Shown here: positions 12,401 through 23,853 of the stretch, piece by piece
How positions within the stretch are numbered: position 1 is the stretch's first letter
Layout of the letters: each line of letters starts with the position of its first letter
Source: Lineus longissimus
Lineage: Eukaryota; Nemertea; Pilidiophora; Heteronemertea; Lineidae
Direction of reading: 5' to 3'
Assembly (NCBI RefSeq): GCF_910592395.1
Contig: NC_088313.1
Location: forward strand, 7,442,501 to 7,506,500
Length of the DNA stretch: 64,000 nt
Made by a program: the position numbers and the translations under genes
Notes under the pieces: generated by a model
Seen by the model: the letters and a program-made list of their open reading frames with translations, nothing else
What the model was told of the DNA's origin: nothing
The model's database searches: none

Positions 12401-13358
12401 ATGTGTTCTTGTCTTACAGAAGAGGGAATGACCACAACTTCTGCCAGCGCCTCTTGCCCGGAAGAGATATCATCAATGGCTGAGCTTGATCATGCTGATA
12501 TGGAACTGGGAGGTAAAGTAAAGTAATTTTGCTCAATTTGTACTGCTGAATCTGAACACTATTAAAGATGTTTTGGATTGAGAGTTTTTCATTACCTAGA
12601 CATAATTTGCTCTGAAATTGTATTGGCAGTGGTATTAATGTAAGTTGTTAGAGAATACTAGAAGAAAAGCTCTGCTGTCGAAAGACTGGCAAATTGGTTG
12701 TTCGACCTCTGGAGAAGAGTTGATAGGTGGCGCATGTTTGACACTCTTCTTTTGTTTATATGTCTTACATGTAGTTCCTTTTTCTCTATAACTGTAGGGT
12801 TGTTTTAAGTTCAGCTGAAGGAATTAGGCGAGCTGGTCAAATGGCTGTTCGAGTTGAGGTTGTCCTGCCATCCTTCTTTTTGACAAAAGTTGGGATTTTG
12901 TGGCACTTCAAATGTATGATCTGATATGAAGACCACAGGAAATACCCCAATGTTCACCATGGGGAAATATTTTTGAAGCTGCCCTTCTCCCCTAAATGTT
13001 GTTGTATAGTCTAGAATATGCAATCATTACATGACTAACACACTGGAATGAAAGAAAAATTTATCAGGGGAAAATTACATATTTAAAAACATTCTAAAAT
13101 CATTGAATTACATGTAGATAACAAATTCGAAAACCCCTGAACTTCCAATTCAGACATATCAGGTCATTCACTCGATACATACGTACTCCCTCATCGGAAA
13201 CGTGTGTAAGGAGAAGTCATGTTGTAGGCCCTGTTTGCAAGAGGATGCATGTGCCATGGCGTTGTTTTTATTTTTCTGTGTCATTTTCATTATCATTCTT
13301 GTTTATTAGCTCACCTCTTAGCAGAGGTGAGCTTATCCCATACCGTGGCGTCCGTCGT

Positions 13359-13411
<53 letters not shown>

Positions 13412-15607
13412 CGTCGTCCGTTAGCAGGGCACGTTTCGTAACTGTTAGAGCTATTGAGTTGAAACTTGGTAGACATGTACCCTTATGTAATGACACCTTG
13501 GAGACCAAGTTTCGGTCCGATTCGTTTCATGGTTTGGCCACCAGGGGGCCAAACGTTAAAAGTGAAAATATGCAATATCTCCCTTAATAGTAGTCGGGAA
13601 ATTTTGAAAAAAATATGGTAGGTACTTCTAGCAAAGGTGCATCATATATCCTTTGACCTCCTTTTCAAGGTCACAGAGGTCAAATGGTGTAAATTGGCCG
13701 TTAGGATGTAACGATGGCACGTTTCTAAACTGCAATGACTATTGATACCAAATTTGGTACACATTTACCCCTTAGTCAGGTGATCTCAGGGACCGAAGTT
13801 TGGTCCAATATGATTCACCACTTGACCACCAGGGGGCAAAATCCAAAAACCTTAAAAATGTGATTATTCCTTAACTTCTTGCCCGATTGCCACCAATTTG
13901 ATATCATGGGTACATCTAACCACCATACAGTATATGTCACACAGGTTTTTAATTTGACCTTCTTGTCAAGGTCACAGAGGTCAAATGGCGTAAATTGGCT
14001 GTCAGGCCGTAACTATGGCACGTTTCTTAACTGCAATGACTATTGATCACAAATTAAGTACACATGTACCCCTTGGTCAGGTGATCTCAGGTACCGAAGT
14101 TTGGTGCGATCTGATTTGCCGTTTGGCCTCCAGGGAGGGGGCCAAATCCTAAATTCTTCAAAATGCCATTATTCCTAGTAATGACTTGCCCGATTGGCAC
14201 CAATTTTATATCATAGGTACATCTAATTCTAATCACCATTCAATGTGTCACCCAGGTCTTCTTTGATTTGACCTACTTTTCAAGGTCACAGAGGTCGAAT
14301 GTACTGTAAATTGGCCATTTTGGGGAAATTGTAATTGCTTGGACCTACATCAAACCTAACACTACATGACACAATACCATGCTCTTTATCCATCTTTCCT
14401 CCACATGAGGTGAGCACAATGGCCCTGGCCATTTCATTTTTTAGGAAATTCAGTCATTAAAAGTCTTGTAGAAGGTACGTGTGCAGATCTTTTATCGGAA
14501 ATCTTGGCATCATGGGAAATCTTGCAACATTTAAACCTGTATTTCTGTACCGTGTTATCGTTACATCACAACCCTTGCATACATTATTGCATACACTTCA
14601 ATTGATGAACCAATCATACTGGTACCCTAGTGACACAAGTGAGATCCAGCACTGTTAGGCAAGATGCCAGTGCATTATTGTTTTTCTGTTTAACCCTTAA
14701 AGCGCCAGAGGCGACGATCGTCGACATAAGGGGGAAAGCGCCAGAGGCGACGATCGTCGACAGCAGACATTTAGTTCCACCTGTCTGCTAAGAGATGGCA
14801 GTGAGTGTGCATGTACGCTCTTTGGTACTTCGACAGTGATGCTTAGCACAAAATGGCATCGAACAAATTTCAAGAGTCTATACAAGCTTTTGAGTATTTT
14901 ATCAAAAACTTGAAGCCCCATTTTCGCGGGAATGACGTCATCAGGAGTAATTAGCGCTGCTACGACTAATTAGACGGATGCTTCGACCAGGAATCGGATG
15001 GAAACGATGTATTTAGACCAGACTTCATATTAAAATACCAAGGGAGGTATAAAAAGCTGATGGAGGTATGTTCTGGCCATATTTTTGTTGATTATGGGTA
15101 TTTGCACTAATTAACCCCTAATTAGTAAATTTTGGCGGGAAATGTCACAAAAATCGACGGGAATTACCATTTGTATAAAATCATCAGTACATTCCATGGT
15201 GTTTGTAACAAAAATAACGTTGTTATTAATCATTTTCAAAAATGCTCGGTTAATTCGGCGCTCAGGGGTAATATGATTTTGTTAATTCGGCGCTTTAAGG
15301 GTTAAAAGGGCCATGTCTTTATTTTGCGTTCTTCTTGTTGACAGGTGGTTTAAGTGAGGAGGAAGCCCAGATGCTTGCTTCATCACTCGGAGGAGGGGAC
15401 AACATGGAAGAGGAGGAGATGGCCTGTGAGGATGAGGATGGCCACCACACCGTGGTCATGCTTCAGGCGTTTGGAAAGCGGAAGTTTAAGGGGAAAATAC
15501 AATATTTGATCCAGTGGTCCAGTGGTGATGCCCCGTCATGGCACTGGGGCTCTGATGTTGACAAAGTGGTGAAGAAGGAATTCAATGACAAGCAAAAGAG
15601 TGAGTAG
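9418..15607 (+). CDS. Six-exon gene: N-terminal zinc ribbon, Thr/Ala-rich linker, chromo-like C-terminus
   Basis: Exons join in phase throughout: 9418-9445, 10860-11062, 11403-11574, 11852-12178, 12420-12512 and 15345-15607. The start MDSKTNQSN is in a strong context. Exon 2 encodes a four-cysteine zinc-ribbon-like motif, CPSCSAVIHCSKNRCDGC, followed by a basic helix. Exon 3 contains GLHGIYLWHSSNKQYG. Exon 4 is a low-complexity Ser/Thr/Ala tract of about 90 residues. Exon 5 and the start of exon 6 are acidic. The last 50 residues (KGKIQYLIQWSSGDAPSW) resemble a chromodomain, with the G-K-x-x-Y-L-I-x-W strand and a later tryptophan. A GTGAGT donor at 15600 could instead splice to 15834, replacing the last two residues with SSS before a stop at 15842-15844. 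I infer a chromatin or DNA-binding role. The gene is unrecognised but looks intact. Confidence 0.7.
9867..9886 (+). repeat. Poly(G) tract in intron 1
   Basis: Twenty consecutive G residues lie in intron 1 of the 9418 gene. Such a run can form a G-quadruplex and is a common site of assembly length error. Confidence 0.95.
10157..10596. mobile_element. 440-bp MITE with CAG..CTG termini and 5-bp target duplication
   Basis: The ends are inverted repeats of about 26 bp: CAGTCTGCACCATCTCGG at the left, and its complement with one mismatch nearby at the right. The flanks carry the direct repeat TTGTA (10152-10156 and 10597-10601), a plausible 5-bp target duplication. There is no coding capacity, so it is non-autonomous. 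It lies in intron 1 of the 9418 gene. The superfamily is uncertain; 5-bp duplications occur for example in Transib, but the terminal bases do not decide it. Confidence 0.8.
13303..14438 (+). mobile_element. Hairpin-ended element, family B, copy 1
   Basis: The left end forms a hairpin (AGCTCACCTCT, a 4-base loop, then AGAGGTGAGCT), followed by CCGTGGCGTCCGTC and a (GTC)n run at 13357-13410. The right end forms a second hairpin (ATGGCC-CT-GGCCAT) followed by TTCATT. The interior contains three diverged units of about 300 bp, each with TCAAGGTCACAGAGGTC. The termini are not inverted repeats of each other and there is no reading frame. Copy 2 is at 50958-52120, over 95% identical by eye. It lies in intron 5 of the 9418 gene. 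Confidence 0.85.
14694..15301. mobile_element. 608-bp piggyBac-like MITE with TTAA duplication
   Basis: TTAA at 14690-14693 and 15302-15305 flanks a 13-bp perfect inverted repeat, CCCTTAAAGCGCC. Just inside the left end, GCGCCAGAGGCGACGATCG occurs twice in tandem. There is no coding capacity. TTAA duplications with CCCTT termini are typical of piggyBac derivatives. It ends 43 bp before exon 6 of the 9418 gene, so it occupies the region of that exon's branch point and acceptor. Confidence 0.85.
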
Positions 15608-18600
15608 TCTGATTGAATACAAACAGGGAAACCTGCCACATGCCTTCCATTATCCCTGTTTGCAGTTATGACACCGACAGAAACTAACCAGTGTGCAAGG
15701 ATTGTCACAACCCTCAGAGTGGTGGTGCCTCTTTCAGGACATTTTGTCTAGTTATAAGTTCATTAGGCGAAGATATTTTCTTGCTCTCCTACAATGTTTG
15801 AATTGATTTACATAATCTTGATATCCATTTCAGGTTCATCATGATCTGGTTGCTGGTGAAGTCCTGCTGTTGTCTTGTGTCAGACAGAATTGGTGTTGTG
15901 TTTCCAGTCTTCCAGTTTTAATTTTACGGCTGAATGTTCAGAAGATAATTTCACCAGTGTCAGTATTATGGCCTGGTAACCTCATGTGGGGATTTTGCTA
16001 GAGTTTGTTATTGGCTACTGTCTTGAATGTCAACCTGCTGTGTGTGATCTTTTATTTGTGCTTTTATACGCTTAGTTACAAGGATCCTAGGCAAATAGTC
16101 TCATCTGACAGACCCATTATTCTATCTCACATTTACTTTAAATATGTTGCCTTATTATCCCACTGAAATTTAGCGCGCAATTGATGTATGGTTTCTATGA
16201 TTTGAAATTCGTGTCTGAGGTGATTCCCTACCTTGCCACCAGGAGTCACATTCAAAAACCTATACAAATTTAATTCTTTCTCTGCATCTAAAGACCACAC
16301 ATAATATGCCACCCAAGTTATTTCTTTGGCCAATCTTTCAAGGTTGCTTTCGTTTTTGCTAGGTTTTGTGTGTTGACTGGCAACATAGCAGTGTCTGAGA
16401 GTACAGTGGAACCATCCTCACCAGACACCTCTTTATTATGGACAAGTTTTGTATTTACTATTAATGACACTAGTTATGTTCCCAAATTGGTTGTTTGAAT
16501 TGAATGAAGGACAGCACTAGTCAGTCTCAGGGGTGTCCCTGTATTCTACTGTAAATGTATGTCACGTCCGTCCTGCTCCACTGCAGACTTCATGTTCATA
16601 GAATAGCTATCAATTTATTGATTTTTTTCAATGAAATCGGCGAGCTAAGAAACTTTGTTTACAGCATGGCGTTGGTCTTATATTTAGTGATTTACCATGA
16701 CACAAAAATCCAGCACCAAAGCTTGCATCACCCTGGACGCCTACATGTACTCCGGCATTCAGATCAGAGGAGTTTGATTTGCATTGTAATGCAGCAATCC
16801 GAAGAGACTGGGTTCAGAGTCTAGTTTTAAATGTTTAAAACATTTGCTGTTTGATTTGTAGGAATGCACCACAATGTCACCCCTTGCATTAAAAGAGGCA
16901 GAATTATGACTTGGTGCTCTACCTTAGCCCAGTAGTCAAGTCTCAACATGACGTGATACCTGTACAGTGCTGGTTATTATTAATGTTTGTCCAAAGCCAA
17001 CTTGTGTGGTTTGTGTTTACCTTACCAGTTAGGTTAAAAACGTTGAGTTTTCTTGAGTGTAAAGCCCCCAATCCCACCTTTTGTGGGGTTCCATTGATTC
17101 AAGTGAAAGTCTGGTTTATAGATTGTTGATGTAAAAGCTTCTCTAAGCTTTAGAAGATAGTTTTAGCAGGAGAAAATGTTTTTCTCAAAACTATGAGTCC
17201 TACATGTACACCAGGGGTGCTTGCAATTGCTCTTTTAATGCAGTTAAGAAGAATTTTTTGAATTGTTTACAGTATTCTCTGCCATGTCTACGACTAAGTA
17301 CACAAAAGCTGGTTCTTTCTTGCTCTACTTCCTTCAAACATGTCAGATGTCAGTGTAAAAGATAGCCATTTTTGATGAAGACAAACTTTGTAACCAAGAA
17401 TGATAATTCACTGCAATTTTACTTGGATGAAATATATTTTGTTGTCTTAAAATGCCTCCTCTTGTTTGTTTGTATTCACATGTACATGTACTAGTGTTTC
17501 TCTTCTAGGAAAACTGCCCCTTCAAAGAGACGTCTTTGAGATCTGTGGCACTGAGACCCAACTGTCAATTTTCCAAGAGCAGACTTAATATTCAAGCATT
17601 TTATCTCTGCGTGAGCTGGCTTCCTTTGCACATGCGTGTACATGTATAACAGGAATAATGTACACAAATATACGTGGCAAGAAAGACCGAACAAAATGCC
17701 GTTAATGTTGTGATTTACTTAAGATTTTTGATCCTGCTGTAGAGGAACCTTGTTTAATATTGCTAAAGTGAATATTTATTCCCATTTTGAGCTGATTAAA
17801 ACTGCTTAAGACGGGCCTCGAACAAGTCGTCTGACTTGTCGCTGAAGTGGAAGAGTCTGTGTCTCATACTTGTAGAGGTTGACAGTCTGAATGCTGTGAT
17901 GGATTCGAATTTCTCAATTATTGCCCTATCAAACCAGTGCATCTGCGTCCGGTGTGGTATGTATGACTACCTTCCACCAGGCAGGGATCGCAATAGAAAC
18001 CAAGCTCATAGGTTGTTCTTAATGAACAAAATTGACACTGACAACCACAGATCATGCCACAGAGACAATGGCCAATACATGTACATGTAAGCCAGCCAAT
18101 TGTTCATTTACTGTGATAACACTAACAGGCAAACACTGATACCACAAGTAAGCCTGAAAAATGGGCGTAACTGAGGCACATGCATTCGATGTGGAGGCAC
18201 TCAGTAGCTCCACGCAAGGAAGGCATGCTAATGGCTCGCCATAATTCGTACTGCTAAATTTTCTCTCTCATTCTATCATTCACCCGTCACTTTAAGTTTT
18301 TGGTTGGTTACATCTGTACGCCATGTACTTCGTAGCGAAGCACACTGCACTCAATTCAATGACGACCTTGTGCCAAAGATTGGGAATTGCTGGCTTTCTT
18401 AAATTAAAAGTTGGAATCCAAGTCACCCAGTATATACCGTGCTAGTGGGTTGGCCAGAGGTACCTCACTTGAGAGAGTTAATAAACCAGCGACGAGGGAT
18501 CTTCAAGGAGACAAATCACATCCTCGCATGGGAACACTGTTTTGATGCAAGCCAGTAATGTGACCATGACTTTTAAAACGGATCCAGACAAACTTGCATT

Positions 18601-19074
18601 CTTTTGGAAGTACATGCACAGAAGGAAGGCCTGTTTTGAATACTTGTTCATCAGTAACTACTGTTGGCCACCAAACCCAAACTGAGACCATAGATATGAA
18701 TAGGTGATGCTGCCAAAGTATTCTTGATGGTTCCTCCATGTCCAACAAAAATCAGTGTATAGAGGTGCTCAGCTCCACACATTGCGCACCACTCATTTCA
18801 TAAAGTGAATAAAAAACACACTATTTATATTGCCAAATGTTTATTTGCAAGTTCCAACAACATATGTTCCATCAAAATGCAAAGCCCATCTCATAATAAA
18901 TTTAGGATAGGAAAAACATTGTGTGTACATGTACATACTAAAATTTGCTTTCTAGACAATCAATCAATCATGTTAATGCACCAAACAATCAATCATTCAA
19001 TCAATCATGTACCAGTCATTCAAATCTTTTTGAATAACAAATTGCTGACAAAGAAATGATTTTTCTTACCAGAA
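15608..19074. other. No gene recognised
   Basis: Apart from the possible 3' untranslated exon of the preceding gene (from 15834), I see no exon with convincing splice sites or family motifs here. The open frames are short and of random composition. CAATCAATCA-type short repeats occur near 18959-19010. Confidence 0.5.
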
Positions 19075-20424
19075 GTGCTCCTTAACTTGCAGAAAGGTAA
19101 AAAAATGCATTGAAATGAAACTAGTGCCATATTGTAGCCAATATCATGTTGTTTTCAAAACTGAAAGAATGAAAATAAATTGTTGGGCAAATTTTGAGAA
19201 ATTCCACTTTTTATGGAATTCAATGATCTGTTTCCATGGCAACCAAAGAAAAGGGTTAATTCAGAGGTAAGGCATTGTGAAATGGCACAGTATGTATCTC
19301 TGTGTGGTGTTAAGATACTTTGGCAACTCTTCACCCCATTTAAAAGTGCTTACATAATCCAGATTTGTTGTCATAAAAGATGGACACCCCCTATGCCAAC
19401 TTTGAATGCTTTCACCCTTACTTGCATTATACGCATCAATTATAATAGTTGTCACATTTGATTAAATGTATTCCATAGGTATGTCCCATACTCAGAAGAT
19501 GTTGTTGCCTGTTGAACCAAGCACATCCCATGACATGCGAAATGGACCAAAACATTGCTGGTGCGAAAGTCTGTCCGTCTTTTTTGCTTTCACAATGGGA
19601 ACATAACTGTTCTTGACGAAGACAATATTTCACAAACAATTCAATATTTACTGTGTAACATATTGCTCAGTCAGATGGAGCTGATATGAAGCCAAAATAA
19701 ATGTGTGGGAGACCCAAATCAGAGGACACTGCCCAGGTTGGAGAGGGTAAGAAACTCTGCAAGGGTTGTTTTACTTGTATATGTACAGGGGGTGTAATCA
19801 TGATCGTACCAGTTCTACTAAAGTAAACTATCTGAAATTATTGACAACACAAGTTGAAATGGTAATGCTGCGCGTAAGGTCGTAAAATTGTCCTTGCAAA
19901 GAACACTTATGTTCCCTTTACCATGTTTACTTGCATGCACAAACGACAGACTTTGGTACTTTGTCTTGGGATGTGCTTGGGACATCAGGCAACTACATCT
20001 ACTGAGGAGGGGACATGCCTATAGAATACATTTAATCAAATGTGACAACTATTATTGCTACTTACAATGTAAAGGGTGACAACAATTCAAAGTTGGCATA
20101 AGGGTTGTCCATTCTTTATGTCAGTGAATCTGGATTATGTAACCACATTTATATCGGGTGAAGAGTTGCCAGAGTATCTAACACCACTCAGAGATATGTA
20201 TGATACACAGTGTACCATTTCACAATGCCCTACCTCTGAATTAAACCTTTTCTTTGGTTGCTTGCCATGGTAACAGATCATCAAATTTGACAAAAAGCGG
20301 AATTTCTCTAAACGATTCTTTTTCATTCTTTCAGTTTTGGAAACTACATAATATAGGCTACACAATATGGAACTAGTTTCATTTCAATGAAATTTGTTTT
20401 ACCTTTTTGCAAGTTAAGGAGCAC
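19075..20424. repeat. Large foldback (imperfect palindrome), arms about 550 bp
   Basis: The sequence from GTGCTCCTTAACTTGCA at 19075 recurs as its complement ending at 20424. Matching continues inward on both sides through CAGAGGTAAGGCATTGTGAAA and TGTGACAACTATTAT-type segments to about 19630 and 19884. This leaves a spacer of about 250 bp. The arms have diverged by substitutions and small gaps. There is no protein-coding frame. It resembles a foldback transposon or an inverted duplication. Confidence 0.8.
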
Positions 20425-21069
20425 TGTGATCGTAACCGACGAGCCTTGTCCCAGGTTGGGAAAAGTGTCTTGCATGAAAGGTGAGGCCTCAATAGACTCA
20501 AGTAGAGACTGGATGGTGAAATAGATGACCTCCTCCTAAGACATTTTAAGGAGTGCAACTTATTATGAGACTAACATTATCAGCACTGGCTTGCTAACAG
20601 TTTATTTGTACAGCTTCTGAGTTCTTAAAGGGACAATAAAGGCAGCAGCTAGGCGGGCAATATAAAGTTACACAATGTCGCCAATAGAGGTCTCTCAGTC
20701 ATATCTCACATGCAGCGGTCAATGAGATGTCTGTACCCCCGGGGGTCAGACACTCGACACCTATAGTATTCACCCCTTGGAAACAAAGTGAGGGTCAGAA
20801 CTCGACGCTTTCTCACTAATTGCCCAGCATCATTTCATCAGGTTCTCACTTTTCATCAAATCAATTGAGACCAGAGTTCACTTTTTTTTACCATGCCCGA
20901 AGGGGAGAACAGACATTAAGTCTATTCACATTTCATTGTTAGAGCAACATATTTTGTAAAATGAAACGGCCGGGGCCATTGTGCTCGCCGTAAGTATATT
21001 TAGTAGACAATTAATTCATGCTAGTTACAGAAAGTATGAAGCCAAATGAAAGTTTTATGAGGTAAAATC
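20425..21069. other. No gene recognised
   Basis: Non-coding sequence between the foldback and a hairpin-ended element. No convincing exon, repeat or RNA gene is visible. Confidence 0.5.
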
Positions 21070-21878
21070 AACAAGAGGCCCAAGGGCCTGGCGCTCAGCT
21101 GAAAACATGGAAATGCTTTCAACCTCAATTTTGTTGACCGTAGTGTCTATTATATATCAGGCAAACATACCAGAGTAAAACAACTTTTAAATAACGACAA
21201 AAAATGCCAAATCTACGGTAAGTGCTGTGGCTGACCTTGAAAAGAAGGTCAAATCAAAAACCTAGGTGATATTATGTAAAGGAGTCACTCTGGATATAAC
21301 AAAAGCTTTAAAATGTCCAAAAAAATCCAAGATGGCCGCCCACCAAATTATTAAAAAAAGTAAAGAAAATGTAATATACAAGTGAAAAAAGTAAAAATAA
21401 AAAATTTGACCCGAAGTGGGATTGGAACCCACAACCTTTGGAGTCATACAAGAGCGGGAAATTCAAATCAAGCTTAAATTTGGTCAAACGACATCTTTGC
21501 TCACTACCGCCAACAGGTAATATAAATCGACACTAACCTATTTTATATTAAAACTCCGATATCAAGCAGACCTCTTCAACTTTATTTCAAGCTTCTTTCT
21601 ACTTGAATAAAGCGGCAAAAAATTGTTTTGTGATTTACGCATTTTGCCACCTGGGGGGCTGATTTTGAGTCGAATCGCGCAATTTTTTTTTCATAAGCAA
21701 GATTTTATGCGATGTTTATATATTAGACCAGATTTGAAGCGCCTGGGTTGTACCGTTACAAAATGCCCAACATGGCTGGAAGGAAGGATGGCTAGATGGC
21801 ATGATGCCGATGGAAGGACGGACACCAATCGAATAGCTTTTGGACAAGCTCCGCTGACTTTGTCAGCTGAGCTAAAAA
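21070..21878 (-). mobile_element. Hairpin-ended element, family A, copy 1
   Basis: On the minus strand it begins TTTTTAGCTCAGCTGACAAA, with the hairpin arms AGCTCAGCTGAC and GTCAGCGGAGCT. It continues with a CCGTCC/CATCC-rich stretch and ends in the hairpin AGGCCCTTGGGCCT followed by CTTGTT. The same two ends bound 25719-27389 and 32108-34885. The inside contains a 3'-half tRNA-like sequence on the minus strand (about 21410-21447). No protein is encoded. Confidence 0.8.
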
Positions 21879-22009
21879 CCATGTGCAAGTAATACTGTAT
21901 GGTGGGTTAGCTGGTCCCATGTTCATCAGACTGGTGGCAATTGGGCAAGTAGTTAAAAAGCAATAGTCACAATTCTTAAAGCTTTCAGATTTGGCCCCCA
22001 AGGAAACGT

Positions 22010-22312
22010 GCCAAAGTTACACTCTAACAGCCAATTTGCCGCTTGACCTCTGTGACCTTGAAAAGTAGGTCAAATTAAAATCCCCTAAGATATATGATGT
22101 ATCCTTGCTATGAGTACCTACCACAAAAGTTCTTATCGAAAACAAGTCATTAATAAGCGAGATATCACACTTTTTAGATATCCACATTCGGGTGGCCAAG
22201 TTGAGAATCAAATCGGACCGAAATTCAGCACCAGAGGTTATCTGATATAGGGGGTTATATGCACCAAGTTTCAAGTTCATAGCTGTGATGTCTCGAGTGT
22301 TTTGTTGATCCA
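22010..22312 (-). repeat. Degenerate fragment related to the family B interior
   Basis: On the minus strand this contains AAGGTCACAGAGGTCA, CTTGGCCACC and GGTCCGATTTGATT in the same order as one internal unit of the family B elements at 13303 and 50958, but much diverged and without either end hairpin. Confidence 0.55.
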
Positions 22313-22314
22313 AG

Positions 22315-22767
22315 TCATTGATGAAAAAAGAGAATTGCATCCAAGAGCTTCGAGGTTTCCAACTCCCTCCAAGAATACGACATGCTGATCATATCCATTT
22401 TGTGGAAATATCTACATGCTGAACATGGATACGTAAACTGCTTGCCAGAGGATCCAAAGGACATTATAAAAATGTTATTTTCTATGCTGTTCTTGAATTC
22501 ATCTACATACCTCTGTTTCTCAATTGCATCACAAAATCTCTTTCTTAGGTGCAAAGTATAACAAATCACCTGCTTCCCTACTCCTTGACCCCTAAAAATC
22601 CTGGTATCAGTTTTGTCCATGAGTGCCCCCCATCTAGGCTCAACTTTCACCATAAATATGCACTCCTCTCCAATCTCTCCAAACACCGGGCAAACCTCCT
22701 TCGTAACGTTGGCGCTGATGTAGCTCTCTTGAGCTATATCCAACCAGTTCCTTACAGTTATCTCTGT
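22315..22767 (-). pseudogene. Unidentified exon, possible transposase fragment
   Basis: On the minus strand a CTTTTCAG acceptor at 22768 opens a frame of about 150 codons (ETEITVRNWLDIAQESYIS, then EIGEECIFMVKVEPRWGA). The order of a helix-turn-helix-like segment with a conserved W, a glycine-rich turn and a beta-strand recalls ISXO2/Merlin-type transposases. However, the D-E pair expected after the strand reads V-E-P, so a catalytic domain cannot be claimed. No neighbouring exon was found. Confidence 0.3.
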
Positions 22768-23853
22768 CTCTGAAAAGATTGAAGGGGAAACTCTATAGAA
22801 CATTCATTTCAATGACACTGTAAACAAGCTGTCTGCACATCATTCACATGGTCCTAAAATGACTTTTGCTACCCATAATTAGATCCCTTTGAAATTTGAA
22901 ACACTGGAAATACAGTAAACCCTGCATATATCGGATTCACTTGGACCAGGACTTTTTGTCCAATGATATCCGTTTAATACACGATGAATTAATGAGGCAG
23001 AAACGATACAGTTAGTAAAACGGGACTTGGTAGATCAATTCCTTATAGGCAAACAGTCGGTTTATGGGAATCCGTTATAAGCCAGGTTTACTATTGTAAA
23101 GTACAAAAGGGCCAAACGCCACAAAAATATTTATAACGAGAAGACTTGGCCTTCTATTCCCAGATCATTCCATTTAGATTTTATTCCATTTCATAGTGTC
23201 ACTTCTTCTCTTGCTCCTGGAAATTTTGGGATATGCACTAGGATGCGCACAATGCAGTAAGGCTCATTAATACACATAAACATAATACATACCATTAGAG
23301 GAGTCTTTCTCAGTGTTTGAAAGGATGCTCTTGATTGGCTTCATGGATGACACTTGCTGATCCACTGGCATCGGGTAAATTCCGCTTAATCCTGGTTCAA
23401 CTAAAAAAAAGGCCAGCATTACCCACACATGTACATGTACACAGGCAACACTGTGCTTATTCTCTCACAAGTCCTCTTTCAACTCTTGGAAGATCAGCAT
23501 GGCATTGTCTTCATCATCGTCTAATTTCCATAAACAAACCTACTCGTCCATATGTAGAATGATTATCGGTATTTGTAAATTGTACAATAGTCCCTTCTAT
23601 TTTTGCTGTAGGTAGTAGTCTAAGATTGATGTTTGTGTATGAATGACAATGGCCTTAGCCAAATCTAAATTGTAAGGGTGTTTATACTACTCAATCTTGA
23701 TGTTCCTATGCTACATTTAATCTCAGTGACACAGATGTCGACATCATCAGTATCAGTATGTGTTCATCGAACTCATCAACAGTTCTGCGAGTTATCCAGG
23801 GAGCAATGAATGCACTCTACATTCAATTAAGAACACTTACTTTCCCACTGATC

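Noticed and set aside
13249-13587. Frame with a run of about 20 arginines
   Set aside because: It is the (GTC)n run of the family B element read in one frame; no splice or start context.
16133-16333. 66-residue minus-strand frame with protein-like composition
   Set aside because: No splice sites, start context or family motif; isolated in non-coding DNA.
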